Positions 9,839-17,983 of a DNA stretch of 42,952 bases are shown one piece after another. The DNA is from Candidatus Bipolaricaulota bacterium. GTDB lineage: Bacteria > Bipolaricaulota > Bipolaricaulia > Bipolaricaulales > Bipolaricaulaceae. Location of the stretch: assembly GCA_014361015.1 (NCBI GenBank), contig JACIWJ010000010.1, positions 1 through 42,952 of the forward strand, read 5' to 3'. Made by a program: the position numbers and the translations under genes. The notes under the pieces were generated by a model. It was given only the letters and a program-made list of their open reading frames with translations, was not told the DNA's origin and searched no databases. Numbering within the stretch: the stretch's first letter is position 1; every line of letters begins with the position of its first letter.

Positions 9839-10600
9839 CTATGCCGCCCGGGCCCAGCTGATCGAGGTCAAGTCGGGGACCACCAGATCGGCGTAGGGAG
9901 CCAACTCCTCTTCAGTCCCGAGCCCGGTGAGCACCGCGATCGTTCCCCCGCACCCCGCTGCCCGCCCCGCCAGCAGGTCGGTGACCGTATCCCCCACCAT
10001 CACCGTCTCCTCGGGGGGGACGCCGAGGGCGTCGCAGGCCATGAGAACCGACTCCGGGTCAGGTTTCCGCTTCTCGCAAACGTCGAGGCCGACCACGACC
10101 GAGACGAGGTCCTCCCACCCGAGCGCCGCGAGGTGACGCCGCGCCGCGCTCGCGGTGTCGTGAGTCACAATCGCCGTTTTCCCCCCCGCGCGGTGGATCG
10201 CCCGGAGCCCCTCCTCGGCCCCCGCCGTGGGACGCAGATGTCGCTCGAAGGGGAACTCCTCGTCGACCTCGCGGAACACCCGCCCGACGAGGTCGCGCGT
10301 TGCCCCCAGATCCCCGCTCCGACGCGACGCGAGGTAGAGCGCGACAGCGTCCTCGACATCGCATCGCGGGAGGTGGAGGATCGTCCCCCTCGTCGGCCCT
10401 GGCCGATCCCGATCGAGCCCCATGAACCGGCGGAGCATTTGGTGTTCGGGTTCGGCCAGCTCCAGCTCGCCCGCGAGCCGCCTTGCCCGTTCGCCCATCA
10501 CGGCGAGCCAATGGTCGAAGGAGACCAAGGTCCCGTCCTTGTCGAACAGGAACCCTGACCCAGTGAACGCGCCCTCCCCCACCGCCAAGCGAACCGGCAT
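9839..10600 (-). CDS. HAD-superfamily hydrolase (phosphoglycolate phosphatase-like)
   Basis: HAD phosphatase of 253 residues. Motif I is FLFDKDGTLVSFDHW (nucleophile Asp and acid/base Asp), motif II is TAIVTHDTAS, the lysine of motif III is in CEKRKPDPESVLMAC, and motif IV is VMVGDTVTDLLAG. The helical cap between motifs I and II is of the C1 type. The substrate is unknown; phosphoglycolate phosphatase and similar small-phosphate hydrolases are the closest functional group. ATG 10600 is chosen because a TACCAT hexamer with a TTGTCC -35 lies exactly upstream, giving a leaderless message. Confidence 0.85.
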   Translation of the reverse strand: MPVRLAVGEGAFTGSGFLFDKDGTLVSFDHWLAVMGERARRLAGELELAEPEHQMLRRFMGLDRDRPGPTRGTILHLPRCDVEDAVALYLASRRSGDLGATRDLVGRVFREVDEEFPFERHLRPTAGAEEGLRAIHRAGGKTAIVTHDTASAARRHLAALGWEDLVSVVVGLDVCEKRKPDPESVLMACDALGVPPEETVMVGDTVTDLLAGRAAGCGGTIAVLTGLGTEEELAPYADLVVPDLTSISWARAA

Positions 10601-10606
10601 AGCGGG

Positions 10607-10634
10607 ATGGTAGCTCCGCATCGAAGGGGGACAA
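10607..10634 (-). promoter_or_regulatory. Leaderless promoter of the HAD gene
   Basis: On the minus strand TTGTCC (10634-10629) and TACCAT (10612-10607) are 16 bases apart, and TACCAT ends 6 bases before ATG 10600. No Shine-Dalgarno sequence fits between them, so the RNA probably starts at or next to the A of ATG. Confidence 0.5.
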
Positions 10635-10701
10635 GGTCCCGGCGGCGGGGGACCCCGGTCCCCCCCATCCCCTCTGCTCCCCGGATACCGTAGGTGACCC
10701 C

Positions 10702-11727
10702 ATGACGCACGACGCCAGGCTCGCCACCCTCGCGCTCATTGCGGGTGTGGTCGGCTTCCAGTGGCTGGGCCACGCCCCCACCACGGCCCTCCTCGCCGGC
10801 GACCCGCCGCCCAACCCGCCCCCCGTCACTGCGGAACGGCGTGGGGTCTACCTCACCGCCTACGCCGCGGGCCAGCCCGACTTCCTCGAGGGCACGCTGG
10901 ACAGACTGGCCGAGCATGGGCTCAACACCGTGGTGGTGGACATCAAGAACAACCAGGGGGAGGTGTGCTACGCGTCGGGGGTCGAGCTCGCCCAGCGGAT
11001 CGAGGCCGTCACCCCCCTCCTCGACCTCGCGGCGATCGTCCGCACAGTCCATGCGCGGGGCATGTACGCAATCGCCCGCCAGGTGGTGTTCTACGATCCG
11101 ATCCTCGCCCGCCACCTTGGTCTCCCCTCCGCCCCATGGGTCCTGCCCACGGTGGAGGCGGCGATCACCTACAACCTGGACATCGCCGCGGAGGCCGAGC
11201 GCGTCGGCTTCGACGAGATCCAGTTCGACTACGTCCGGTTCCCCGATGATGGCCCGATCGGTCCCGATCACTCCACACGCTGCCAAGCGGTGGAAGCGTT
11301 CCTCGCCCGAGCGCGGGCCCGGCTCTCCCTACCCCTGTCGGCGGACGTATACGGGCGGGTGATGTTCCCGTGGAATGCGCAGCGCATCGACCCGATCGGC
11401 CAACACCTGGAGGGAATGGCGCGGTGGGTGGACGTCATCTCCCCCATGCTCTATCCATCCCATTACGCGGAGCAGGAGTTCAAGGACGATCCGTACGGAA
11501 CGGTTCGCCGGGGCCTCGAATGCGGAGGGGCCCGTGTTGCCACACCCCTTCGCCCCTACCTCCAAGCGTTCGCGATGGCGCTCCCGCCCGGAATGGGCCT
11601 CGCCGCGTACATCGTGGCCCAGATCGAGGGAGCGGAAGAGGGGGGAGCCGACGGCTACCTGTTTTGGAACCCCCGCTGTGACTACAGTGCCGTGTGGGAA
11701 GCCCTTGGATTGGGAGACCGCCCGTGA
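10702..11727 (+). CDS. Putative glycosyl hydrolase-like exported protein (DUF4015)
   Basis: A 341-residue protein with an N-terminal hydrophobic segment (about residues 6-30), probably a signal peptide or membrane anchor. A short proline-rich linker (DPPPNPPPVT) follows. The rest is a TIM-barrel-like domain matching DUF4015: GVYLTAYAAG, LNTVVVDIKNNQGEVCYAS, FDEIQFDYVRFPDDG, DVISPMLYPSHY and DGYLFWNP. Family members are predicted glycoside hydrolases, but activity is not established. Asp and Glu residues in the FDEIQFDYVRFP strand are the likely catalytic ones. It begins an island of exported proteins. AGGTGA precedes the ATG by 4 bases. Confidence 0.8.
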   Translation: MTHDARLATLALIAGVVGFQWLGHAPTTALLAGDPPPNPPPVTAERRGVYLTAYAAGQPDFLEGTLDRLAEHGLNTVVVDIKNNQGEVCYASGVELAQRIEAVTPLLDLAAIVRTVHARGMYAIARQVVFYDPILARHLGLPSAPWVLPTVEAAITYNLDIAAEAERVGFDEIQFDYVRFPDDGPIGPDHSTRCQAVEAFLARARARLSLPLSADVYGRVMFPWNAQRIDPIGQHLEGMARWVDVISPMLYPSHYAEQEFKDDPYGTVRRGLECGGARVATPLRPYLQAFAMALPPGMGLAAYIVAQIEGAEEGGADGYLFWNPRCDYSAVWEALGLGDRP

Positions 11728-11743
11728 CCGTGATCTCCACCAC

Positions 11744-11773
11744 TTGTCCCGTGCCCCTCGCGCACCCTAGAAT
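11744..11773 (+). promoter_or_regulatory. Promoter upstream of the proline-linker secreted protein
   Basis: TTGTCC (11744-11749) and TAGAAT (11768-11773) are 18 bases apart. The RNA would start near 11780, downstream of ATG 11777. This supports GTG 11804 as the real start of the next gene. Confidence 0.5.
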
Positions 11774-11803
11774 GCGATGCGGCTCCAAAGGGGGTGTCGG
11801 GGT

Positions 11804-12862
11804 GTGAGCAGGGTGATCGTGATTCTAGCAGTGCTCGCGGGGATGTCCGTGGCGGCGGTGGGGCAGATCGTGGCGGCGGACGCGTTCAGCTGCACCGGCG
11901 TGGTGGAGGGAGGCGTATGTTGGCTGTCCAACCCCCGGTTGATCGATAGCGTAACGTGGCGCTTCACGAACGTGCCGACGGGTGTGCCCGTTCCCCTCGT
12001 CCTGGAGGGGGTGGCCAACGACATCTGCGAGACCTGTGACTGGGGTCGGGATGTTCTCGTCCGCCTCTACTACCGGGCCGACGGGGACTCTTACTGGCAG
12101 CGGGCGGATCTGTGGCTGCGCAACGTATCACCTGAGCCCACGGGCTGCCTGTTCGCCTACCCCGTGCGGGGGGAGACGCGGATCCTCCCCCCCGGGCCGA
12201 CCCTCGAGATCGTCGCCCAGCGCGTCCTCAGTTGCGACCCCCACGTCGGCTTTTCCCGCGGGAGCCTGACCCTGGGAGCGGCTCCCCTCCCCCCGACCCC
12301 CACCCCGCTGCCCACCCTTCCCATCGAGCCCCCCCCGCCCCCCCCTCCCCCACCGCCGCCTCCCCAAGAGGAGCCGACGTGCAGCGCGGGACCGGACTTC
12401 GTGTGCAGCGCCGGCGACCTGCCCCCGGAATGCGTGCCGGGCGGCGTCGACCTCGCCACCGTGGTCCGGCAGCCCCTCCCCAACACGTTCGGCCCCGGCC
12501 CGGACGCGATCGTCCTCCAACCCGGGCACTACACGGGCTCGCTCGGCGAGGGTGACGTTCAGGATTGGTACAGGATCCAAGCGCTGTACGGCGATGCGTA
12601 CCTCGTGTGGCTCGACCCGGGGAACCTCGTGGTGGACGTGTACCTCGTCCACGACCCGTGCGGGGACGTCCTCGCCCAGTGCCTGAGCATCTCCACGCCC
12701 TCCACGACCCGCGTCCCCTGCTATCCAGGCGTGGACTGCAGCCCCCTCTCCGAGGAGTGCTTCCTCGACGGGGTGTGCAAGCTCTTCATTCGCATCGTCC
12801 GCCGCGCGGGGAGCGGGGAGTACCGCCTCTCGATCCTCGAGGCCGTGCCCGAGGTCCCGTAG
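11804..12862 (+). CDS. Secreted protein with proline-rich linker and PPC-like C-terminal domain
   Basis: I do not recognise a named family for the whole protein. The start VSRVIVILAVLAGMSVAAVG is a signal peptide. An N-terminal domain of about 130 residues contains several cysteines (CTGVVEGGVCW, CETCDWGRD). A linker near residues 165-190 has a run of 12 prolines. The C-terminal domain has GHYTGSLGEGDVQDWYRI and SGEYRLSIL, the edge strands of a bacterial pre-peptidase C-terminal (PPC-like) beta-sandwich, with inserted cysteines that could form disulfides. GTG 11804 is preferred to ATG 11777 because of the promoter position and AAAGGGGG 9 bases upstream. Likely surface or periplasmic; substrate unknown. 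Confidence 0.65.
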   Translation: MSRVIVILAVLAGMSVAAVGQIVAADAFSCTGVVEGGVCWLSNPRLIDSVTWRFTNVPTGVPVPLVLEGVANDICETCDWGRDVLVRLYYRADGDSYWQRADLWLRNVSPEPTGCLFAYPVRGETRILPPGPTLEIVAQRVLSCDPHVGFSRGSLTLGAAPLPPTPTPLPTLPIEPPPPPPPPPPPPQEEPTCSAGPDFVCSAGDLPPECVPGGVDLATVVRQPLPNTFGPGPDAIVLQPGHYTGSLGEGDVQDWYRIQALYGDAYLVWLDPGNLVVDVYLVHDPCGDVLAQCLSISTPSTTRVPCYPGVDCSPLSEECFLDGVCKLFIRIVRRAGSGEYRLSILEAVPEVP

Positions 12863-12866
12863 TCCG

Positions 12867-13619
12867 TTGCGGTTCATCGGCCTCGACCTCGCCTGGTCCC
12901 GTCGCCGAACGACGGGGGGAGCGATCCTGGCGTGGGACGGGAACGCGGCCCGTCTCGTGGCCTGGGACCCCGCCCTCGGCGACGATGGGTCCATCCTCGC
13001 GTTCACCCTCCGCGGCGCAGGCGAGGACGGGGCGCTGGTGGCGATCGACGCCCCGCTCGTCGTCCCCAACGAGCGGGGGACGCGACCGTGCGACCGGGCC
13101 CTGTCCCGGGCCTACCGCCGCCAGGAGGCCGCCGCCTACCCGGCCAACCGCGCCCGGCTCGGCCCCGCGGTGCGGGGTGAGGTCCTCGCTGCTCGCCTTC
13201 AGGACCACGGGTTCACCGCCTCCCCCCTCGTCCACCGCCAGGGGGAGGTGCGCCAGGTCGTCGAGGTGTACCCCCACCCAGCGACCGTCGAGCTATTCGG
13301 GCTCGAGAAGACGCTCAAGTACAAGGCCCGCCCCGGACGAACCCTGGCCTCCCGGTGGGCGGAGCTACTCCGGCTGCGGGAGCTCCTCGGGGCGTTGGCG
13401 GACCGCGAGCCAGCCCTCGACGCCGAGCCATTGCTGGCAACCCTCGACCCCGCGGGCCTCCGCGGCCAGGCCCTCAAGGCGGTCGAGGACCTCCTCGATG
13501 CCCTGGTCTGCGCCTACATCGCCGTCCACCTCTGGTACTGGGGCGAGGCCGGCTGCCGCCGCTTCGGCGACCTCGACACAGGGTACGTTCTCGTCCCGAT
13601 CAGACCCGGCGATCATTGA
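12867..13619 (+). CDS. DUF429 family predicted nuclease-like protein
   Basis: Resembles DUF429 proteins, which have an RNase H-like fold and unknown function. Visible motifs are FIGLDLAWSRRRTTGG at the N-terminus, LVAIDAPLVVPN, RPCDRALSRAYRRQEAAAYP, EVYPHPATVELFG and AVEDLLDALVCAY, placing acidic residues at positions expected for an RNase H-like active site. The length is 250 residues. The start is TTG 12867, 4 bases after the upstream stop codon, chosen because conserved sequence begins immediately. It has no signal peptide, so it is cytoplasmic although placed between exported proteins. Confidence 0.75.
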   Translation: MRFIGLDLAWSRRRTTGGAILAWDGNAARLVAWDPALGDDGSILAFTLRGAGEDGALVAIDAPLVVPNERGTRPCDRALSRAYRRQEAAAYPANRARLGPAVRGEVLAARLQDHGFTASPLVHRQGEVRQVVEVYPHPATVELFGLEKTLKYKARPGRTLASRWAELLRLRELLGALADREPALDAEPLLATLDPAGLRGQALKAVEDLLDALVCAYIAVHLWYWGEAGCRRFGDLDTGYVLVPIRPGDH

Positions 13620-13647
13620 CGGACCCACACCATCGCGAGCGCAGGAC

Positions 13648-13675
13648 TTGACAAGGGGGGGCAGCGGCCTAGAAT
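13648..13675 (+). promoter_or_regulatory. Strong promoter before the cysteine-rich protein
   Basis: Perfect TTGACA (13648-13653), 16-base spacer and TAGAAT (13670-13675). An AT-rich patch follows, which is rare in this window. The RNA would start near 13682 and leave a 24-base leader containing AGGGGGTGA. Confidence 0.7.
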
Positions 13676-13705
13676 TAATCTTATACTTACCAGGGGGTGA
13701 TCGGA

Positions 13706-14065
13706 GTGTCAAGGTGGATGCAGCCGGTGGCGGTGGCCCTCGCGGCCATGGTGGGACTGGTCCCGGCGTTCGCTCAGATCTGGCCACCAGAGTGCGGATG
13801 GCAGACGTGCTGGGATTGCGGGTACGACAATCTGCCCTGCGAGCCGTGTGCCTCGCTGTGCTGGATCGGTTGCGCTGCTCTCGTGGCGTGGTGCTTGACG
13901 CAGCCCCAACCCATGTTCTGTGAGTGCGATTGCAGCTTCTGCGGCACGTGCCCACAGTGGACCTGCTTCTCCTATCGGTGCTGGATCTGTGGTGATCGGC
14001 CGATGCGGATCGAGCCACCGGTTGAGTTCGAAGAGGCTGCTGCCCAATTGCCTTTCCCAATCTAG
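13706..14065 (+). CDS. Small secreted cysteine-rich protein
   Basis: I do not recognise this family. GTG 13706 gives 119 residues. The first 25 or so form a signal peptide (hydrophobic core VAVALAAMVGLVPAFA, likely cut after AFA). The mature part of about 95 residues has 16 cysteines, mostly as C-x2-C, C-x3-C and C-x-C pairs (CWDC, CEPC, CECDCSFCGTC, CWIC), and is rich in tryptophan. It could be held together by disulfides or bind metal. GTG 13706 is chosen over GTG 13697 because GGGGGTGA then sits at ribosome-site distance, matching the layout of the gene at 11804. It shares an operon with the next gene, 10 bases downstream. Confidence 0.7.
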   Translation: MSRWMQPVAVALAAMVGLVPAFAQIWPPECGWQTCWDCGYDNLPCEPCASLCWIGCAALVAWCLTQPQPMFCECDCSFCGTCPQWTCFSYRCWICGDRPMRIEPPVEFEEAAAQLPFPI

Positions 14066-14075
14066 GAGGCCGGCG

Positions 14076-14780
14076 ATGCGAGGCTTTGTTCCCACGTTGC
14101 TCGCAGTTGCCCTCGGAGGAGCCGCCTTCGGCTGCCCGCTGAGAGAGGAACTGGCCGAGGGAATGTACTGGACCTACCGGGTTGAAGCGACAGACTACCT
14201 CAGTCCGTGGACGGTCTCTACCCATGAGTTCACCCTGACGATCCAGACCGGCCAGAGGGTCGAAGGTTCCCCCTGTCCGGCCTGTCCGGAAGGTCTGTTC
14301 CAAGGCTGGTCTCTCGAAGCCACTCTCGACACACCATGGGAGCGGCGTACCGAAGCACTCACCTTCTGGCAGGTCGCGCCCTCAGTCTCGATCGCGCGAT
14401 GGCCTCTCCCCGTTCTGTTCGTGACGAACCAGGTTCTCCCCCACCTCGTCCTTGCCGCAGCCACCGTAGGGATTGTCCGAAACCCCGAAGACGGTTCAGC
14501 GGTCCAGGCGCGGGTGGTCCCGGGACGGGAGGGAGCGCCTCTCCACGAGCGGGTGGCACTCACCGTGAACTACGGCAAGGCCATCTCCACGTCGGCCGGG
14601 GAGTTCTGGGAAACCTGCCGGGTGGACTACGAAGCTGAAGGAGGGTCGGGTGAGCACCATGGGACTGCTTGGTGGAGCAGCGAGGCGCAGGGATGCGTGT
14701 ATGCCGAAGGCGAAGTGACACAACTCCACTCGGTCGTCCTGCGCTATCGGGTCGAGCTCACGGACTGGGGGAGAGTGTAG
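14076..14780 (+). CDS. Exported hypothetical protein
   Basis: No family recognised. The 234-residue protein starts with a signal sequence (MRGFVPTLLAVALGGAAF) followed by a cysteine (GCPL). This might be a weak lipobox, though phenylalanine at -2 is unusual. The body is predicted mainly beta-stranded with a CPACPEG pair and TCRVDYEAEG near the end. ATG 14076 has AGGAGG 8 bases upstream. The short 10-base gap to the cysteine-rich gene suggests one transcript, and possibly a shared location or complex. The 3' end overlaps the convergent ahcY gene by 23 bases. Confidence 0.65.
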   Translation: MRGFVPTLLAVALGGAAFGCPLREELAEGMYWTYRVEATDYLSPWTVSTHEFTLTIQTGQRVEGSPCPACPEGLFQGWSLEATLDTPWERRTEALTFWQVAPSVSIARWPLPVLFVTNQVLPHLVLAAATVGIVRNPEDGSAVQARVVPGREGAPLHERVALTVNYGKAISTSAGEFWETCRVDYEAEGGSGEHHGTAWWSSEAQGCVYAEGEVTQLHSVVLRYRVELTDWGRV

Positions 14781-16017
14781 GCCCCCGCCCGCACAGCCCG
14801 AGGTAGGCCCGCTGGTCGGGGTTGAGGGCGTCGATTCGTACTCCGCGGCTCGCCAGGAACCGCCGGGCCACGTCCTCGTCTACCTCGGGGGGCACGGGGT
14901 GGACGCCCGGTGCCAGGCCCTTCCCCTCCCGCGCCAGCCACACGAGCGACAGGAGCTGGACCGCGAACGAGAGGTCCATGATCTCCGCCGGGTGGCCGTC
15001 CCCGGCCACGAGGTTCACCAGCCGCCCCGCGGCGAGGAGGTACACCCGCCTGCCGCTGGGCAACGTGAACTCCTCGACGTGGTCGCGGACGCGTCGCCCT
15101 TCGGCCCGTGCTCGCAGCGACCGGACGTCGATCTCGACGTCGAAGTGTCCGGCGTTGGCGAGGATCGCCCCGTCCTTGGAGGAGAGGAGGTCCTCGAACG
15201 TCACCGCGTCGGTGCATCCGGTGGCGGTGATCACGAAGTCGGCGCTGGTGATGGCCACAGCGACGGGAGCCACGGAGAACCCCTCCAGCAACGCCTCCGC
15301 AGCCCGCACCGGGTCAACCTCGGCCACTGTCACCTCGGCGCCCAAGCCGCGGGCACGCTGGGCAATTCCGCGACCGCACCACCCATAGCCGACGACGAGG
15401 ACCCGTTTCCCGGCCACGAGAAGGTTCGTCGCCCGCATGATCGCGTCCCACACCGACTGCCCGGTCCCGTGGCGGTTGTCGAAGAGGTGCTTCATCCGCG
15501 CGTCGTTCACCGCCACCACCGGGAACAAGAGCCGCCCGTCGCGCGCCAGTTGACGCAACCGGACGAGCCCGGTCGTCGTTTCTTCGCACGCGCCGATGAC
15601 GTCGTCCCCGAGGTCGCGCCGCGCGCCGTGGAGGAGGGCGCACAGGTCGCCCCCGTCGTCGAGCACAAGGTGGGGCCGAATCGCGAGGACCCTCTCCAGG
15701 AACGCGGTGTACTCCGCCTCGCTCGCTCCGTAACGGGCGTGGGTGGCGACCTCACCGCTCAGCGCCGCCACGACGTCGTCCTTCGCGGAGAGGGGGTTCG
15801 AGCTCGTCACCGCGACCTCGGCCCCCAGCTCCTTTAGCGCGAGTGCCAGGCGCGCGGTCTTCGCCTCGAGGTGGATGCACAGCGCGGCCCGGAGCCCAGC
15901 GAGCGGCCGCCCAGGCCCAAGCTCCGCCTCGAGCGCGGCGAGGATCGGCATGTGGGCGCGCACCCACGCGATCTTCTCCTTCCCCTGGCGAGCGTGGGCG
16001 GAACGCGCAGTGAACAT
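14758..16017 (-). CDS. ahcY: S-adenosylhomocysteine hydrolase
   Basis: Splits S-adenosylhomocysteine into adenosine and homocysteine with a tightly bound NAD, so it relieves product inhibition of SAM-dependent methyltransferases. Substrate-site motifs are SSNPLSAKDDVVAAL, LVLDDGGDLCALL, CEETTTGLVRL and VAVNDARMKHLFDNRHGTG, and the NAD site is VLVVGYGWCGRGIAQRARG. The 419 residues and absence of the roughly 40-residue insertion put it with the thermophile/archaeal-type enzymes. Its own TACGAT hexamer lies 6 bases before ATG with no ribosome site. It is the last gene of the minus-strand run from 17890. Confidence 0.95.
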   Translation of the reverse strand: MFTARSAHARQGKEKIAWVRAHMPILAALEAELGPGRPLAGLRAALCIHLEAKTARLALALKELGAEVAVTSSNPLSAKDDVVAALSGEVATHARYGASEAEYTAFLERVLAIRPHLVLDDGGDLCALLHGARRDLGDDVIGACEETTTGLVRLRQLARDGRLLFPVVAVNDARMKHLFDNRHGTGQSVWDAIMRATNLLVAGKRVLVVGYGWCGRGIAQRARGLGAEVTVAEVDPVRAAEALLEGFSVAPVAVAITSADFVITATGCTDAVTFEDLLSSKDGAILANAGHFDVEIDVRSLRARAEGRRVRDHVEEFTLPSGRRVYLLAAGRLVNLVAGDGHPAEIMDLSFAVQLLSLVWLAREGKGLAPGVHPVPPEVDEDVARRFLASRGVRIDALNPDQRAYLGLCGRGPTLSPSP

Positions 16018-16023
16018 GGACCG

Positions 16024-16029
16024 ATCGTA
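16024..16029 (-). promoter_or_regulatory. Leaderless -10 element of ahcY
   Basis: TACGAT on the minus strand ends exactly 6 bases before ATG 16017. No clear -35 and no Shine-Dalgarno sequence are visible. Confidence 0.4.
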
Positions 16030-16031
16030 GC

Positions 16032-16895
16032 CTAGAGCCGCACCTCACGCAGGGCGCGGGCGATCCCGAGGAGGACGAGGGCGATCCCCACGCCCTGGGC
16101 GATCCCCGGCGCCTCGCCGAACACGAGGTACGCCCACAGGGTCGCCCCGACCGGTTCCCCGAGGATCGCCACCGCGACCACGGAGGCCGGGAGCCGGCGC
16201 AGGGCCCAGTTCACGCTCGTGTGGCCGAGGAGCTGGGGGCCGAGCGCCATGAGAGCGATCCAGGGCCAGTCGCCTGGCAAGGGGAGCGGGTCCCCACGGC
16301 CCCCCGCCCCTCCCAGGAGGATGAGCGCCGCCATTCCATAGGTCACGGACACGTAGGGAAGCAGGGGGCCCGCCCCCTGAGCCCGGCGGCCGACGAGGAG
16401 GTACGCTGAGGCAGCCACCGCCCCGAGGAGGGCGAGCGCGTCCCCCAGGAGCGCCTCCCCACCCACCGCGAAGTCCCCTCCCCCGATGAGGATCCCCCCC
16501 GCCGCGGAGAGGAGGATCCCCTGCCACAGGACCCGCGACGGCCGCTCGCGGAGGAGGAGGGCCGACAACAGTCCGACGAAGATCGGGTTCGTCGTGACCA
16601 ACGCCGCCGAGCTCGCCACCGTCGTGTGGCGAAGGGACTCGAACCAGAGGGCGAAGTGCAGGGCGAGGAACGCTCCCGCAAGGGAGGCCAACCCCACGCC
16701 GCGCCGGGGGAGACCGGGACGGCGAGCCGCCAGCAGGGGGAGGAGGACCGCCGCGGAGAGGGTCATCCGCCACGCGGCCGTGGTCACAGCGGGGGAGGAG
16801 GTGAATCGAATCAGGATCGCCGCCCACGACAGGGAAACGATCCCCAGAGCGAGCCCGACCTTCGTCGGTCCCGGCAGGGAGGGGTTCAGGCGCAC
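16032..16895 (-). CDS. EamA/DMT-family transporter
   Basis: Integral membrane protein of 287 residues with about ten hydrophobic helices arranged as two EamA repeats. Family signatures include FTSSPAVTTAAWRMTLSA, ALWFESLRHTTVASSAALV and SVNWALRRLPASVVAVAILGEPV. Such proteins export metabolites or amino acids; the substrate cannot be read from sequence. The GTG start overlaps the stop codon of the upstream patatin gene by 10 bases, so the two are translationally coupled. It ends 14 bases before ahcY. Confidence 0.88.
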   Translation of the reverse strand: MRLNPSLPGPTKVGLALGIVSLSWAAILIRFTSSPAVTTAAWRMTLSAAVLLPLLAARRPGLPRRGVGLASLAGAFLALHFALWFESLRHTTVASSAALVTTNPIFVGLLSALLLRERPSRVLWQGILLSAAGGILIGGGDFAVGGEALLGDALALLGAVAASAYLLVGRRAQGAGPLLPYVSVTYGMAALILLGGAGGRGDPLPLPGDWPWIALMALGPQLLGHTSVNWALRRLPASVVAVAILGEPVGATLWAYLVFGEAPGIAQGVGIALVLLGIARALREVRL

Positions 16896-17665
16896 AGGGC
16901 GCGGAGCTGAGGGAGCACCGCTTGCGTCGCCCGGTACCCCGCTTCCGCGCCGGCGCCCACCGACACATAGGTGGGAGGGCCGGCCCCGAAATCCGGGCGG
17001 ATCACGACCTCCGGGGCGAACGCCGCAACCTCGAGCTGGGCGATCCGCTTCTGGAAGATCGTCGCCATCTGAAACAGCACCCCGAACACCGTAACCCGGG
17101 TCAGGTGTTTCTCCGCGGGGGGCACGAGGACGTCCACGGCCACCACCACTTCCGCCCCGAGCCCCCGCACCACATCCACGGGCAGGGGGTGGACCACCCC
17201 GCCGTCGATGAGGGTCTGGCCCCCGATCTCCACGGGGACAAACAGCCCCGGCACGGAGAGGGAAGCGCGGATCGCCTCCGCCAGCTCCCCCTGCCGGAGG
17301 GCCACCGGCTCACCGGAACGAAGATCGGTCGCCACGGCAGCGAACGGGATCGCCAGCTCCTCGATCCGACGCTCCCCCACGATCCCATGGAGCATCCGCC
17401 GCAGCTCCTCCCCCGAGCTCCATCCCCGCCAGGGGAACGTGGGGAGGAAGAACCGCACCGCCTGACGGAACCCCGCCTCCTCCCACAGCCGCCCGATCTC
17501 GGGGAGCGGAACCCCGGCCGCGAACAGGCCCCCCACGTACGCCCCCACGCTCGTCCCAGCGATGGCGTGGACGGGGATCTCCGCCTCACCGAGGGCACGG
17601 AGGACGCCGAGATGGGCGACCCCCCGCGGGCCGCCGGCGCTGAGGGCCAGCCCCACGCGTTTCAT
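16886..17665 (-). CDS. Patatin-like phospholipase (RssA type)
   Basis: Serine acyl hydrolase with a Ser-Asp dyad. The oxyanion loop is SAGGPRGVAHLG, the nucleophile motif GTSVGAYVGG (G-x-S-x-G) and the Asp motif LIDGGVVHPLP. The 259 residues from ATG 17665 fit the bacterial RssA-like group. No signal peptide is evident, so it probably acts at the inner face of the membrane or in the cytoplasm on phospholipids or other acyl esters. A GTG at 17698 would add 11 non-conserved residues. It is followed by the overlapping EamA gene. Confidence 0.9.
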   Translation of the reverse strand: MKRVGLALSAGGPRGVAHLGVLRALGEAEIPVHAIAGTSVGAYVGGLFAAGVPLPEIGRLWEEAGFRQAVRFFLPTFPWRGWSSGEELRRMLHGIVGERRIEELAIPFAAVATDLRSGEPVALRQGELAEAIRASLSVPGLFVPVEIGGQTLIDGGVVHPLPVDVVRGLGAEVVVAVDVLVPPAEKHLTRVTVFGVLFQMATIFQKRIAQLEVAAFAPEVVIRPDFGAGPPTYVSVGAGAEAGYRATQAVLPQLRALCA

Positions 17666-17710
17666 GGGCCGCTGGGTGGGGCCGCGGTCAAGGCCCACCC
17701 TCGTCTGTCG

Positions 17711-17890
17711 CTACTTGGTGATCGCCCCGACCGGGCACTGGTCGATGGCTTCGTCCACGCAAGCGAGGGACTGGTCCGCCCCTTGGACCACGTGGGCGTA
17801 GCCGTCGTCGCCGAGCTCGAACACCTCGGGGCACACCTGAGAACACAACCCGCAACCCGTGCACAGATCCTGATCCACTTTGACCGCCAT
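17711..17890 (-). CDS. Small [4Fe-4S] ferredoxin, Thermotoga type
   Basis: A 59-residue ferredoxin. Cluster ligands are Cys10, Cys13, Cys16 (CTGCGLC) and Cys52 in QCPVGAI. Cys20 and Cys44 sit where the single-cluster ferredoxin of Thermotoga maritima has a disulfide. The sequence FELGDDGYAHV is typical of this group. It would be a low-potential electron carrier and a plausible partner for the hydrogenase encoded from 22015. ATG 17890 is preceded by a full AAAGGAGG ribosome site. It is transcribed divergently from the gene at 18015. Confidence 0.94.
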   Translation of the reverse strand: MAVKVDQDLCTGCGLCSQVCPEVFELGDDGYAHVVQGADQSLACVDEAIDQCPVGAITK

Positions 17891-17915
17891 GGAACCTCCT
17901 TTCGCGTAGCGGCGT

Positions 17916-17921
17916 ACTATA
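17916..17921 (-). promoter_or_regulatory. -10 element of the ferredoxin gene
   Basis: TATAGT on the minus strand, with a weak -35 (TGGAGG) 17 bases upstream. Predicted leader of about 19 bases, which holds the AAAGGAGG site. Confidence 0.45.
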
Positions 17922-17954
17922 CCCGGGGTCCGCCGCCCCCTCCACGCGGGGCTG

Positions 17955-17983
17955 TTGCCCGGGCCGCACCTCGTCTGTATAGT
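17955..17983 (+). promoter_or_regulatory. Promoter of the 18015-32597 run
   Basis: TTGCCC (17955-17960), 17-base spacer and TATAGT (17978-17983). The RNA would start near 17990, about 25 bases before ATG 18015. Its -10 hexamer is the same as that of the divergent ferredoxin promoter. Confidence 0.5.
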
